Shown here: positions 1 through 7,148 of the stretch, piece after piece | How positions within the stretch are numbered: position 1 is the stretch's first letter | Layout: each line of letters opens with the position of its first letter | NCBI GenBank assembly: GCA_003500165.1 | Contig: DNSZ01000153.1 | Coordinates: forward strand, 1 to 11,363 | Length of the DNA: 11,363 nucleotides | Source of the DNA: Paracoccaceae bacterium | GTDB lineage: Bacteria > Pseudomonadota > Alphaproteobacteria > Rhodobacterales > Rhodobacteraceae | Reading direction: 5' to 3' | Position numbers and translations under genes: made by a program | The notes under the pieces: generated by a model | Told to the model about the DNA's origin: nothing | Seen by the model: only the letters and a program-made list of their open reading frames with translations | Databases searched by the model: none

Positions 1-1402
1 ACCCGGCCTGCCGGAGAGCGCCGCGCGCCCCGATCATGGCCCGCCGGCGCGGATCGCGGTGCTTGTCGCGGGGGCCGCCATCGCATCGGCGATCGCGGCC
101 TGGCGCGGCATCGCGGCGGGGCCGTTCCGGCTGTGGTGGTCGGCCGGCGCGGCGGTGTTCGCGCCCGCGGTCCTGGTCATCCTGCATCTGGGCTGGGCGC
201 CGGCGGCATGGTTCGCGCGCCATGGCGACGGTGTCTGGGCGTTGCATGTCATCGCCGTGGCCGTGGCCATGGTGCTGTTTGCCGAACGCACGGCGCGGGC
301 CGATGCGGGCACCAGCCGCCGGGTTGCCGGGTTTGCCCTGGCGGCGATCACGCTTGTCGCCTTTGCGCTGGGGCTCGTCCTTGGGCCGGTTCCGCTGACC
401 CTGGCGATGGGGGCGATGGCGCTGGCCGCGGCGCTTCTCGACCGGCGCTTCGACATGGACCTGCTCGGGCTGTTCATCGCCGGCGGCACCCTGCTGATCT
501 ATTGGCGGCTTGGCCTGCCTGCCGGCATCCTCACCGCCACGCGGGCACCGCTCGGCGATGTCGCCGTCGCCTATGGCGGGATCGTCGCCCTGCTTGGCGC
601 CACCGCGCTGACCCTGCGCCGCCGCCGGCGCTGGCGGGTCCGGGCGGGCGTCGAGGCCGCCGGCTGGACGCTGCTGGCGATCTTCGCCACGCTGCTCTTG
701 GACCGGGCGCTGACGCTCCATGGGCTGGCGTCGCCTTGGGGCCTCGGCATGGCCGCCACGCTGTGGCTTCTGTCGGCCGGGGCGGTATGGCTGTGGCGTC
801 AAGCGGGGCAGATGCCGCGCAGGATCGCGCTGGTGCTGGCCGGGTTCCACCTGGCGGTCGCCCTGATTGCCCTTGGGCTTGGCGTCTTTCCCGCCAACCC
901 GGCGCTGCCGGGCGCCCACCCGGTGGGTGGCCCGCCCTTGGCCGACACGCTGTTGCTGGCCTATGCCCTGCCCGGCGTGACGCTGGCCGCACTTGCCTGG
1001 CGGCTGCCCGGGCTTGCGGGCTGGGCCCGCGCAACGGGGTGGAGCCTGGGCGGCGCGCTGGTTGCGCTCTATTTCGGCCTTGAAATCCGCCGGTTCTGGC
1101 AGGGCGACAACCTGGCGAACGGCGGCGTGACCGATGGCGAGCTCTACAGCTACACCATCGCCATGCTGATCGCGTCGGCCGGTCTGCTTTATGCCGCTTT
1201 CGCGCAGCGCAGCGTCACCCTTCGCCGGGTCGCGATGGCCGGGATCGGGCTGACCGTCGCCAAGGTCTTTCTGATCGACATGGGCGGGCTGACCGGGCTG
1301 CTCAGGGTCGCCGCCTTTCTCGGTCTCGGGCTGGCGCTGGCAGCGCTTGCCTGGCTTGACCGGCGGATCGCGGCGCAGTGGCAGGCCCGGCCGCCCGGCT
1401 GA
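1..1402 (+). CDS. DUF2339 multi-pass membrane protein, C-terminal part (5' end outside window)
   Basis: The frame is open from the first complete codon at base 2 to the TGA at 1400-1402, giving 466 visible residues. The GTG at 59 is therefore probably internal and the true start lies upstream. The protein is almost wholly hydrophobic: I count roughly a dozen membrane-spanning stretches separated by short Arg-rich loops. The C-terminal end resembles the DUF2339 family: a segment with EIRRFW followed by TDGELYSY (about 1087-1155), then AKVFLIDMGGLTGLLR followed by a last helix rich in Leu and Ala (about 1258-1350) and a basic tail. Family members are often 800-1000 residues long, so about half may be missing here. 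The function is unknown; an envelope or transport role is only a guess. It precedes the rpoZ group but is separated from it by 83 bases with a candidate promoter, so co-transcription is not implied. Family assignment rests on C-terminal pattern recognition. Confidence 0.75.
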   Translation, partial: PGLPESAARPDHGPPARIAVLVAGAAIASAIAAWRGIAAGPFRLWWSAGAAVFAPAVLVILHLGWAPAAWFARHGDGVWALHVIAVAVAMVLFAERTARADAGTSRRVAGFALAAITLVAFALGLVLGPVPLTLAMGAMALAAALLDRRFDMDLLGLFIAGGTLLIYWRLGLPAGILTATRAPLGDVAVAYGGIVALLGATALTLRRRRRWRVRAGVEAAGWTLLAIFATLLLDRALTLHGLASPWGLGMAATLWLLSAGAVWLWRQAGQMPRRIALVLAGFHLAVALIALGLGVFPANPALPGAHPVGGPPLADTLLLAYALPGVTLAALAWRLPGLAGWARATGWSLGGALVALYFGLEIRRFWQGDNLANGGVTDGELYSYTIAMLIASAGLLYAAFAQRSVTLRRVAMAGIGLTVAKVFLIDMGGLTGLLRVAAFLGLGLALAALAWLDRRIAAQWQARPPG

Positions 1403-1423
1403 TGCCGCCCCCGGTCTCGACCC

Positions 1424-1452
1424 TTGCGGCCGCGGCGCGCCTGCGCTAAGGA
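1424..1452 (+). promoter_or_regulatory. Candidate sigma-70-type promoter for the rpoZ-rel group
   Basis: TTGCGG at 1424-1429 and TAAGGA at 1447-1452 are separated by 17 bases, the preferred spacing for a housekeeping promoter. The -35 keeps the TTG core; the -10 keeps only TA. The position fits: it lies in the 83-base gap between the DUF2339 stop and the rpoZ start and would give a leader of roughly 25-30 bases. The match is weak and comes from eye inspection only, in G+C-rich DNA where alphaproteobacterial -10 elements are degenerate. Confidence 0.35.
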
Positions 1453-1474
1453 GACCCTTCGCCGAACACCGCCC

Positions 1475-1479
1475 GGAGG
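1475..1479 (+). promoter_or_regulatory. Ribosome binding site of rpoZ (GGAGG)
   Basis: A perfect GGAGG lies 6 bases before the ATG at 1486. It fixes the rpoZ start and is one of the strongest such sites in the window, in contrast to the weak site before rel. Confidence 0.8.
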
Positions 1480-1485
1480 TTCCCC

Positions 1486-1839
1486 ATGGCCCGCGTCACC
1501 GTCGAGGATTGTGTCGACAAGGTTCCCAACCGGTTCGAACTGGTGATGCTCGCCGCCTATCGGGCGCGCGAACTGGCCACCGGCGCCGAGCTGACGGTCG
1601 ATCGCGACCGCGACAAGAACCCGGTCGTCTCGCTGCGTGAAATCGCCGAAGAGACCCAGACCGCAGATGCGCTGCGCGAACGGCTGATCGAATCGCATCA
1701 GACCCAGATCGAGGTCGACGAACCCGAAGAAGACGCGATGGCGCTGCTGATGGCGCGCGAAACGCATGATCGTCCCGGCGACGACATGTCCGAAGAAAAC
1801 CTGCTTCGCGCCTTGATGGAGGCGCAGGGGGAGCGCTGA
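1486..1839 (+). CDS. rpoZ: DNA-directed RNA polymerase subunit omega
   Basis: The 117-residue product is the omega subunit, which binds the beta' subunit, helps RNA polymerase assemble and forms part of the beta'-omega (p)ppGpp site in proteobacteria. The N-terminus MARVTVEDC, then PNRFELVMLAAYRAREL, is the classic omega signature (residues 1-29). The middle contains an NPVVSLREIA segment (about 45-54), and the acidic C-terminal tail is typical of the longer alphaproteobacterial forms. The start is supported by a perfect GGAGG 6 bases upstream. The gene leads a probable operon with rel, which begins 22 bases downstream, as in the gmk-rpoZ-spoT arrangement of enterobacteria but here without gmk. 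Identification is secure. Confidence 0.97.
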   Translation: MARVTVEDCVDKVPNRFELVMLAAYRARELATGAELTVDRDRDKNPVVSLREIAEETQTADALRERLIESHQTQIEVDEPEEDAMALLMARETHDRPGDDMSEENLLRALMEAQGER

Positions 1840-1848
1840 TCGCGCCCC
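1829..1848 (+). other. Small hairpin spanning the rpoZ stop codon
   Basis: GGG-A-GCGC, loop TGATC, then GCGCCCC can fold into a 7-bp stem (1829-1831 with 1846-1848 and 1833-1836 with 1842-1845) with A1832 bulged. It contains the rpoZ TGA in its loop and ends 13 bases before the rel ATG. It could influence translation of rel or be a chance product of high G+C content. Confidence 0.3.
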
Positions 1849-1861
1849 TGCGGGCCGCGCC

Positions 1862-3997
1862 ATGAACGAAACCCTGCGTGACGCGGACGCCCTGATTGCG
1901 CGCATTCGCGCCTACAACCCGAAATCGGACACCCGGCTGATCCGCGACGCCTGGGCCTATGCCGAGACGATGCATCGCGGCCAGACCCGCCGCTCGGGCG
2001 AGGCCTATTTCAGCCATCCCGTTTCCGTGGCGATGCTGCTGGCCGATCAGCGGCTCGACGACGCCACCATCGCCACCGCGCTGCTGCACGACACGGTCGA
2101 GGATACGCGCTGCACCACCGCCGAGATCGAGGCCCGTTTCGGGGCCCAGATCGCGGCGCTGGTCGATGGCGTGACGAAGATCACCAACCTTCAGCTCTCG
2201 ACCGTCGAATTGCGCCAGGCCGAGAATTTTCGCAAGCTCCTGCTGGCGATGTCGCGCGATCTGCGGGTGATCCTGGTCAAGCTTGCCGACCGGCTGCACA
2301 ACATGCGCACGATCCGCCATCTGCCGCCCGAGAAGCAGATGCAGAAGGCCCGCGAGACGATGGACATCTATGCGCCGCTCGCCGGCCGCATGGGCATGCA
2401 GGAAATGCGCGAAGAGCTTGAGGACCTGTCGTTTCGGGTGCTGAACCCCGAGGCGCGCCAGTCGATCATGCGCCGCTTTCTGACCCTGCAGCGCGAGGCC
2501 GGCGACATCGTCACCCGGATCACCGACGACATCCGCGAGGTGCTGGCCGAGCGCGCGATCGACGCCCGGGTCTTCGGGCGGGCCAAGAAACCGTTTTCGA
2601 TCTGGCGCAAGATGCAGGAAAAGGAACTGACCTTTTCCCGCCTGTCGGACATCTACGGGTTTCGCGTCATCACCGGGTCCGAGGAAGACTGCTATCGCGT
2701 TCTTGGCGCCATCCATCGCCGCTGGACGGCGGTGCCGGGCCGCTTCAAGGATTATATCAGCCAGCCGAAATCGAACGGCTACCGGTCGATTCACACCACC
2801 GTGTCGGGGCGCGACGGCAAGCGGGTGGAGGTGCAGATCCGCACCCGGCAGATGCATGAGGTGGCCGAAACCGGGGTCGCCGCGCACTGGTCCTATCGCG
2901 ACGGCCGCAAGGTCGAGAACCCGTTCGCCGTGGACCCGGCGGAATGGCTCGAAAGCCTCAGCGAACGCTTTGCCCGCAGCGAGGATCATCACGAATTCCT
3001 CGAACACATGAAGCTCGAGATGTTCGCCGATCAGGTGTTCTGCTTCACCCCCAAGGGCGACGTGATCAAGCTGCCCAAGGGGGCGACGCCGATCGACTTT
3101 GCCTATGCGATCCACACCAGGATCGGCGAATCCTGCGTCGGCGCCAAGATCGACAGCCGCCGGGTGCCGCTCTGGACGCGGCTCAGAAACGGCCAGTCGG
3201 TGGAAATCACCACGGCCGAGGGGCAGCGCCCGCAAGCCGCCTGGATGGACATCGCCGCCACCGGCAAGGCGCGCGCCGCGATCCGCCGCGCGCTGCGCGA
3301 GGAACACCGCGACCAGTTTGTCAAGCTTGGCCGCGAACTGGCCCGCGTCGCACTCGAACATATCGGCAAGAAGGCGTCCGACAAGGCGCTGGCGACGGCG
3401 GCACGGATTCTGGGCCTGAAGGACACGACCGAGCTTCTGGCCCGGCTTGGCAGCGCCGAGCTGGACAGCCGCACGCTGGTCGAAACGCTCTATCCGGAAC
3501 TGGTCGACCGGCCGCAGCGCGCCGCAGTACCGGCGGCGCGCGCCGTTGTCGGCCTGGCCGGCGACCAGACCTCGCTGCGGGCGCCCTGCTGCCAGCCGAT
3601 CCCGGGCGAGCGGATCGTCGGCATCGGCACCCGGGGGCGCGGCGTGACGATCCACGCCATCGACTGCCCGAATCTCGTCGATGTCGAGGATCAGCCGGAT
3701 CGCTGGATCGACCTGCACTGGCAGCCCGGCCGGCACGAAGCGGCCTATGCGGTGACGCTGATCGTGATCCTGCTCAACGATGCCGGCGTGCTGGGGCGCA
3801 TCTGCACGCTGATCGGCGAGCAGAACGCCAACATTTCCGACATCCAGTTCACCGATCGGAAACCCGATTTCTATCGGATGCACATTTCCGTCGAAGTCCG
3901 CGATACCGAGCATCTTTACAGCGTGATGACGGCGGTCGAAGCTGACAGCGATGTCGCCGGGGTCGAACGGCTGAAAACTGGGTCGCGGGGGGCCTGA
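1862..3997 (+). CDS. rel: Bifunctional (p)ppGpp synthetase/hydrolase, RelA/SpoT family
   Basis: This 711-residue cytosolic enzyme makes (p)ppGpp from ATP and GDP/GTP and hydrolyses it, controlling the stringent response. The full long-RSH layout is present. The HD hydrolase (about 25-180) has H52, H76-D77, E80-D81 and D143 in LADRLHN. The synthetase (about 235-345) has SDIYGFR (D263), GYRSIHT (306-312) and VEVQIRT (E323). The TGS domain (about 390-450) starts at VFCFTPKGD. A helical region follows, then a Cys-rich segment with C576-C577, H598 and C602, and a C-terminal ACT domain (about 629-705). RFKD at 294-297 is the variant of bifunctional Rel/SpoT enzymes rather than the ExDD of synthetase-only RelA. 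With both active sites intact, the protein is probably the cell's main Rel. The ATG at 1862 is 22 bases after rpoZ and fits the usual N-terminus, but it has only a weak GCGGG site before it. The next gene follows after 10 bases. Confidence 0.96.
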   Translation: MNETLRDADALIARIRAYNPKSDTRLIRDAWAYAETMHRGQTRRSGEAYFSHPVSVAMLLADQRLDDATIATALLHDTVEDTRCTTAEIEARFGAQIAALVDGVTKITNLQLSTVELRQAENFRKLLLAMSRDLRVILVKLADRLHNMRTIRHLPPEKQMQKARETMDIYAPLAGRMGMQEMREELEDLSFRVLNPEARQSIMRRFLTLQREAGDIVTRITDDIREVLAERAIDARVFGRAKKPFSIWRKMQEKELTFSRLSDIYGFRVITGSEEDCYRVLGAIHRRWTAVPGRFKDYISQPKSNGYRSIHTTVSGRDGKRVEVQIRTRQMHEVAETGVAAHWSYRDGRKVENPFAVDPAEWLESLSERFARSEDHHEFLEHMKLEMFADQVFCFTPKGDVIKLPKGATPIDFAYAIHTRIGESCVGAKIDSRRVPLWTRLRNGQSVEITTAEGQRPQAAWMDIAATGKARAAIRRALREEHRDQFVKLGRELARVALEHIGKKASDKALATAARILGLKDTTELLARLGSAELDSRTLVETLYPELVDRPQRAAVPAARAVVGLAGDQTSLRAPCCQPIPGERIVGIGTRGRGVTIHAIDCPNLVDVEDQPDRWIDLHWQPGRHEAAYAVTLIVILLNDAGVLGRICTLIGEQNANISDIQFTDRKPDFYRMHISVEVRDTEHLYSVMTAVEADSDVAGVERLKTGSRGA

Positions 3998-4007
3998 CGG
4001 GAAGGGC

Positions 4008-4673
4008 ATGTTCAAGCGCCGGGAACCCCGCCACTGGCTGACGCTGGTGGGCCGGTCGTTCTGGCCGCGCGGCGGCTGGGGTCGGGCCACGTCCTATGTC
4101 TGGCACCGGTTGCGCCGCCTGCCGGACCCGCCCCACAAGGTCGCCCGGGGCATCGGCGCCGGCGTCTTCGCCAGTTTCACGCCGCTTTTCGGGTTTCACT
4201 TCGTGCTTGCCGGGCTCGCGGCCTGGGCGGTCCGGGGCAGCATCCTGGCAAGCCTGTTTGCCACCCTGTTCGGCAACCCGCTGACCTTTCCGCTGATCGC
4301 GGGCATCAGCATGACGACCGGGAACTGGGTGCTGGGGCGCGATGCCCGCCTGCCGGTGGGCGACATTCTGGGGGCGTTCGGCCAGGCCTCGGCCGAGCTC
4401 TGGCGAAATGCGGTGGCCGTCTTCACGCCCGCCTCCGCCCATTGGGACGGATTGTCGCTGTTCTGGAACCAGGTTTTCTGGCCCTATATGCTGGGGGGCT
4501 TGATCGCCGGGCCGGTCGCAGGCGTGATCGCCAACTATGTCAGCCAGCCCGTGGTCCGGCTCTATCAGGGTCGACGCCGCCGAAAACTGGCCGTCAAACT
4601 GCAACAGATCGCCGCGGCACGCACCGCCGCGGCGGCGACGTCGCCCGCCAGGGCGGAGGAGCCGAACCGATGA
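4008..4673 (+). CDS. DUF2062 small integral membrane protein
   Basis: The product has 221 residues and belongs to the DUF2062 family of inner-membrane proteins of unknown function. A basic, Trp/Arg-rich N-terminal segment (1-45) is followed by the family core IGAGVFASFTPLFGFHF (49-65), a Gly-rich helix, and the signature NPLTFP at 90-95. A further hydrophobic stretch lies at about 155-182, and then a strongly basic helix (187-205) that should be cytoplasmic. The start is supported by GAAGGG just before the ATG and lies 10 bases after rel. The gene ends in an ATGA overlap with pdxJ (TGA 4671-4673, pdxJ ATG 4670-4672), so translation of the two is probably coupled. Its place between rel and pdxJ recurs in Rhodobacteraceae as far as I recall, but this gives no clear clue to function. 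No enzyme motif is visible. Confidence 0.88.
   Translation: MFKRREPRHWLTLVGRSFWPRGGWGRATSYVWHRLRRLPDPPHKVARGIGAGVFASFTPLFGFHFVLAGLAAWAVRGSILASLFATLFGNPLTFPLIAGISMTTGNWVLGRDARLPVGDILGAFGQASAELWRNAVAVFTPASAHWDGLSLFWNQVFWPYMLGGLIAGPVAGVIANYVSQPVVRLYQGRRRRKLAVKLQQIAAARTAAAATSPARAEEPNR
4655..4660 (+). promoter_or_regulatory. Ribosome binding site of pdxJ (GGAGGA)
   Basis: GGAGGA ends 9 bases before the pdxJ ATG at 4670 and lies inside the DUF2062 reading frame. It selects the ATG that overlaps the DUF2062 stop and rules out the longer in-frame extension to 4442. Confidence 0.75.
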
Positions 4674-5413
4674 CATCTCCGTTGCGCCTTGGCGTGAACA
4701 TCGACCATGTGGCGACCGTGCGCGAGGCACGCGGCGGCGCCTATCCCGATCCGCTGCGCGCCGCCCAACTGGCCGAGGCCGCCGGCGCCGACGGCATCAC
4801 CGCCCATCTGCGCGAGGATCGCCGGCACATATCGGACGCCGATATCGACGGGCTGATGGCGGGGCTGTCGCTGCCGCTCAACCTCGAGATGGCCGCGACC
4901 GACGAGATGCAGGCGATCGCGCTGCGCCACCGCCCGCATGCGGTGTGCATCGTTCCCGAAAAGCGCGAGGAGAAGACCACCGAAGGCGGGCTCGACGTGG
5001 CGCAGGACGAAAACCGGCTGGCGCACTTCATCGCACCCCTGCGCGATGCGGGCTGCCGGGTGTCGATCTTCGTCGCCGCCGATCCGCGCCAGATCGAGGC
5101 CGCGCACCGGATCGGGGCGGCGGTTGTCGAACTCCATACCGGCAGCTATTGCGATGCCCATGCCGAAGGCCGCACCGCCGATCGCGACGCCGAACTGATC
5201 CGGTTGCGCGAGATGGCTGCAATGGCCGATGCGCTGGGGCTCGAAGTGCATGCCGGGCACGGCTTGACCTATGACACGGTCGCCCCGGTCGCCGCCCTGC
5301 CCCAGATCGTCGAGCTCAATATCGGCCATTTCCTGGTGGGCGAGGCGATTTTTCGCGGCCTGCCCGAAGCGATTGCCGAGATGCGCCGCCGCATGGATGC
5401 CGCACGGGCCTGA
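4670..5413 (+). CDS. pdxJ: Pyridoxine 5'-phosphate synthase
   Basis: PdxJ catalyses the last ring-closing step of the DXP-dependent vitamin B6 pathway, joining 1-deoxy-D-xylulose 5-phosphate and 3-amino-2-oxopropyl phosphate to pyridoxine 5'-phosphate. The 247-residue TIM barrel has the family's usual length. It opens with LRLGVNIDHVATVREARG (residues 5-22) and continues with ITAHLREDRRHI (43-54, with H46 and R48). NLEMA carries E73, VELHTG carries E154, HAGHGL carries H194 and H197, and ELNIGHFLVGEAIF (215-228) forms the phosphate-binding end. All family motifs are present. The ATG at 4670 is chosen over an open extension to 4442 because it matches the family N-terminus and has GGAGGA 9 bases upstream. 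It overlaps the DUF2062 stop by 4 bases. No acpS follows; the next gene is convergent. Confidence 0.96.
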   Translation: MTSPLRLGVNIDHVATVREARGGAYPDPLRAAQLAEAAGADGITAHLREDRRHISDADIDGLMAGLSLPLNLEMAATDEMQAIALRHRPHAVCIVPEKREEKTTEGGLDVAQDENRLAHFIAPLRDAGCRVSIFVAADPRQIEAAHRIGAAVVELHTGSYCDAHAEGRTADRDAELIRLREMAAMADALGLEVHAGHGLTYDTVAPVAALPQIVELNIGHFLVGEAIFRGLPEAIAEMRRRMDAARA

Positions 5414-5437
5414 CCGGCCCGCGCCACGCGGCGCGGC
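5405..5437. terminator. GC-rich hairpins between convergent pdxJ and rnj, possible bidirectional terminator
   Basis: Two overlapping hairpins lie at the end of pdxJ. CGGGCC-TGACC-GGCCCG (5405-5421, 6 bp) has the pdxJ TGA in its loop. CCGCGCC-ACGC-GGCGCGG (5419-5436, 7 bp, extendable by one pair around a bulge) follows. They share bases 5417-5421 and so exclude each other. Neither is followed by a T-run on either strand, so this is not a classical intrinsic terminator. The position in the 61-base convergent gap is the main argument. Confidence 0.35.
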
Positions 5438-5474
5438 AAGCGATCGATGCCGGCAGGCGCGTCCAGCCTTCGGG

Positions 5475-7148
5475 TCATTCGCTGCCCAGCCGGCTGATCA
5501 CCACGGCGATTTCGGGTTTCTTGCCCAGCTCGCCATCGGCGGCCTTGCGGGCGGTGCGCGTCAGCATCTCTTCGAGCTGGCGATCGTCGCCGAGCACCCC
5601 GCCATCGAGCCCGCCGACCAGCCGCTCGAGCGCCGCCTCGACCCGATCGGACACCGCCCGGCCCGACCGGCCGGTTTCGGACAACCCGATGACCTCCACC
5701 CAGGGGGCGCCGATCGGCGTGTCGTCATCCTCGAGGATCATCGTGACCACCAGAAGCCCGTTGCGCGCCAGACGAAGCCGGTCGCGCACCACGCCGTCGC
5801 GGGCGCCGACCCGCACCCGGCCATCGACATAGACCCGGCCGGCCTCGATCTTGCCGGCGATCACCGGCTTGTCGCCGGTGATATCGACCAGCGTGCCATT
5901 CGGCGCGATGACCGAGGCCCGCCCGTCTGCCTCGGCAAGGTCACGATGGGCGCGCAGATGGCGATGCTCGCCATGCATCGGGATCACCATGTGGGCATCG
6001 GTCATCCGGTGGACCTCTTGCAGATCGGGACGGTTGGCATGGCCCGACACGTGATAGGCGCCATCCTCGCCATCGACCACCGTGACGCCCTTTTCCGACA
6101 GGGCATTGACGATCCGCAGCACCGCGCGCTCGTTGCCGGGGATCGTCTTTGACGAAAACAGAAAGCTGTCGCCCTCCTTCAGTTCCAGCCCCAGAAACCG
6201 GCCCCGCGCCAGCTGCGCCGAGGCCGCCCGCGTCTCGCCCTGGCTGCCGGTGACGATCAGCATCACCTGGCCCCGCGGCAAATCGCCCGCATCCTCGGCC
6301 GTGATCAGCGGCGGGAACGCGTCGATCACGCCGGTCTCTTCGGCGACGCGGACCATCTTCTGCATCGCCCGGCCCAGCAGCGCGACCGACCGGCCCGCCG
6401 CAATGCCCGCCTCGGCCAGCGCACGCACCCGCGCGATGTTCGAGGCGAATGTGGTCGCCACGACCATCCCCGAGGCATCGGCGACAAAGCGGTGCAGATT
6501 GTCGGGCAGGGAGGATTCCGACCGCCCCGGATGGGGCGAAAAGACGTTCGTCGAATCGCAGATCAGGGCGTGGATGCCGGGCCGGGCAGCTTCGGCCCAG
6601 GCCTCGGGATCATGCGCCTCGGACAGCCCGGGATCGGGGTCGAGCTTGAAGTCGCCGGTATGGATCAACCGCCCCTTCGGCGTGTCGATGACAAGCGCCG
6701 AGGCCTCGGGGATCGAATGCGACACCGGCAGGAAGCCGACCTTGAACGGCCCCGCGGCGACCTGTTCGGGGAAAGGGCCGACGATGTTGACATGGGCGGG
6801 GTCCTGGCCGCGCTCCTCCATCTTCAGGGTCGCGATCCGGCCGGTGAAGGCGCGCGCATAGACCGGCGCGCGCAGCGCCTCCCACAGATAGCCAAGCGCG
6901 CCGACATGGTCCTCATGGGCATGGGTCAGGAAAATCGCCTCCAGCCGGTTGCGCCGCGCGATCAGCCATTCGGCATCGGCAAAGATCAGGTCGACGCCGG
7001 GCGAGCTGTCCATGTCGGGAAAGGCCACGCCGATATCGGCGACGATCAGCCGCTCGGCATCCGCCCGGCCCCAGCCATAGATGTAAAGGTTCATGCCGAT
7101 CTCGCCGGCGCCGCCCAGGGGCAGATAGATCAATCTTTCGGGACGCAT
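5475..7148 (-). CDS. rnj: Ribonuclease J (metallo-beta-lactamase/beta-CASP RNase)
   Basis: This 557-residue protein is a beta-CASP metallo-beta-lactamase ribonuclease of the RNase J family, which degrades and matures RNA with 5'-to-3' exonuclease and endonuclease activity. Its zinc ligands are visible: the HAHEDH motif (H76, H78, D80, H81), H144 in PVSHSIPE and D166 in HTGDFK. The beta-CASP part shows CDSTN (197-201), a GSQGE motif (301-305), HVSGHAN (366-372) and MHGEHRH (391-397, H392). A C-terminal domain of about 100 residues follows. The length matches the family. The ATG at 7148 lies inside the end of coaX, giving a 19-base overlap in another frame, and has GAGGA 6 bases upstream. The gene is last in the minus-strand group birA-coaX-rnj and converges on pdxJ. 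Confidence 0.95.
   Translation of the reverse strand: MRPERLIYLPLGGAGEIGMNLYIYGWGRADAERLIVADIGVAFPDMDSSPGVDLIFADAEWLIARRNRLEAIFLTHAHEDHVGALGYLWEALRAPVYARAFTGRIATLKMEERGQDPAHVNIVGPFPEQVAAGPFKVGFLPVSHSIPEASALVIDTPKGRLIHTGDFKLDPDPGLSEAHDPEAWAEAARPGIHALICDSTNVFSPHPGRSESSLPDNLHRFVADASGMVVATTFASNIARVRALAEAGIAAGRSVALLGRAMQKMVRVAEETGVIDAFPPLITAEDAGDLPRGQVMLIVTGSQGETRAASAQLARGRFLGLELKEGDSFLFSSKTIPGNERAVLRIVNALSEKGVTVVDGEDGAYHVSGHANRPDLQEVHRMTDAHMVIPMHGEHRHLRAHRDLAEADGRASVIAPNGTLVDITGDKPVIAGKIEAGRVYVDGRVRVGARDGVVRDRLRLARNGLLVVTMILEDDDTPIGAPWVEVIGLSETGRSGRAVSDRVEAALERLVGGLDGGVLGDDRQLEEMLTRTARKAADGELGKKPEIAVVISRLGSE

Noticed and set aside
59..61. GTG as the start of the DUF2339 gene
   Set aside because: The frame is open to the left edge and the visible part is only about half the family length, so the gene is cut by the window rather than starting here.
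1426..1433. GCGGCCGC palindrome before rpoZ as an operator
   Set aside because: An 8-base G+C palindrome is expected often in DNA of this composition. It overlaps the proposed -35 but nothing else supports a binding site.
2944..3945. A 333-codon plus-strand frame within rel, and similar long frames inside pdxJ, coaX and birA
   Set aside because: They are alternate-frame shadows of genes with intact family motifs, with Arg/Pro/Ala-rich translations and no family signature.
1496..4090. An 864-codon open frame on the minus strand opposite rpoZ and rel
   Set aside because: It lies fully antisense to two secure genes. Its composition (rich in Arg, Ala, Gly, Pro, His, Asp) is the usual shadow of G+C-rich coding DNA, and it shows no recognisable domain or convincing start.
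4442..4669. Upstream in-frame extension of pdxJ
   Set aside because: The family N-terminus begins at the ATG at 4670, preceded by GGAGGA. The extension would overlap DUF2062 and reads as low-complexity residues.
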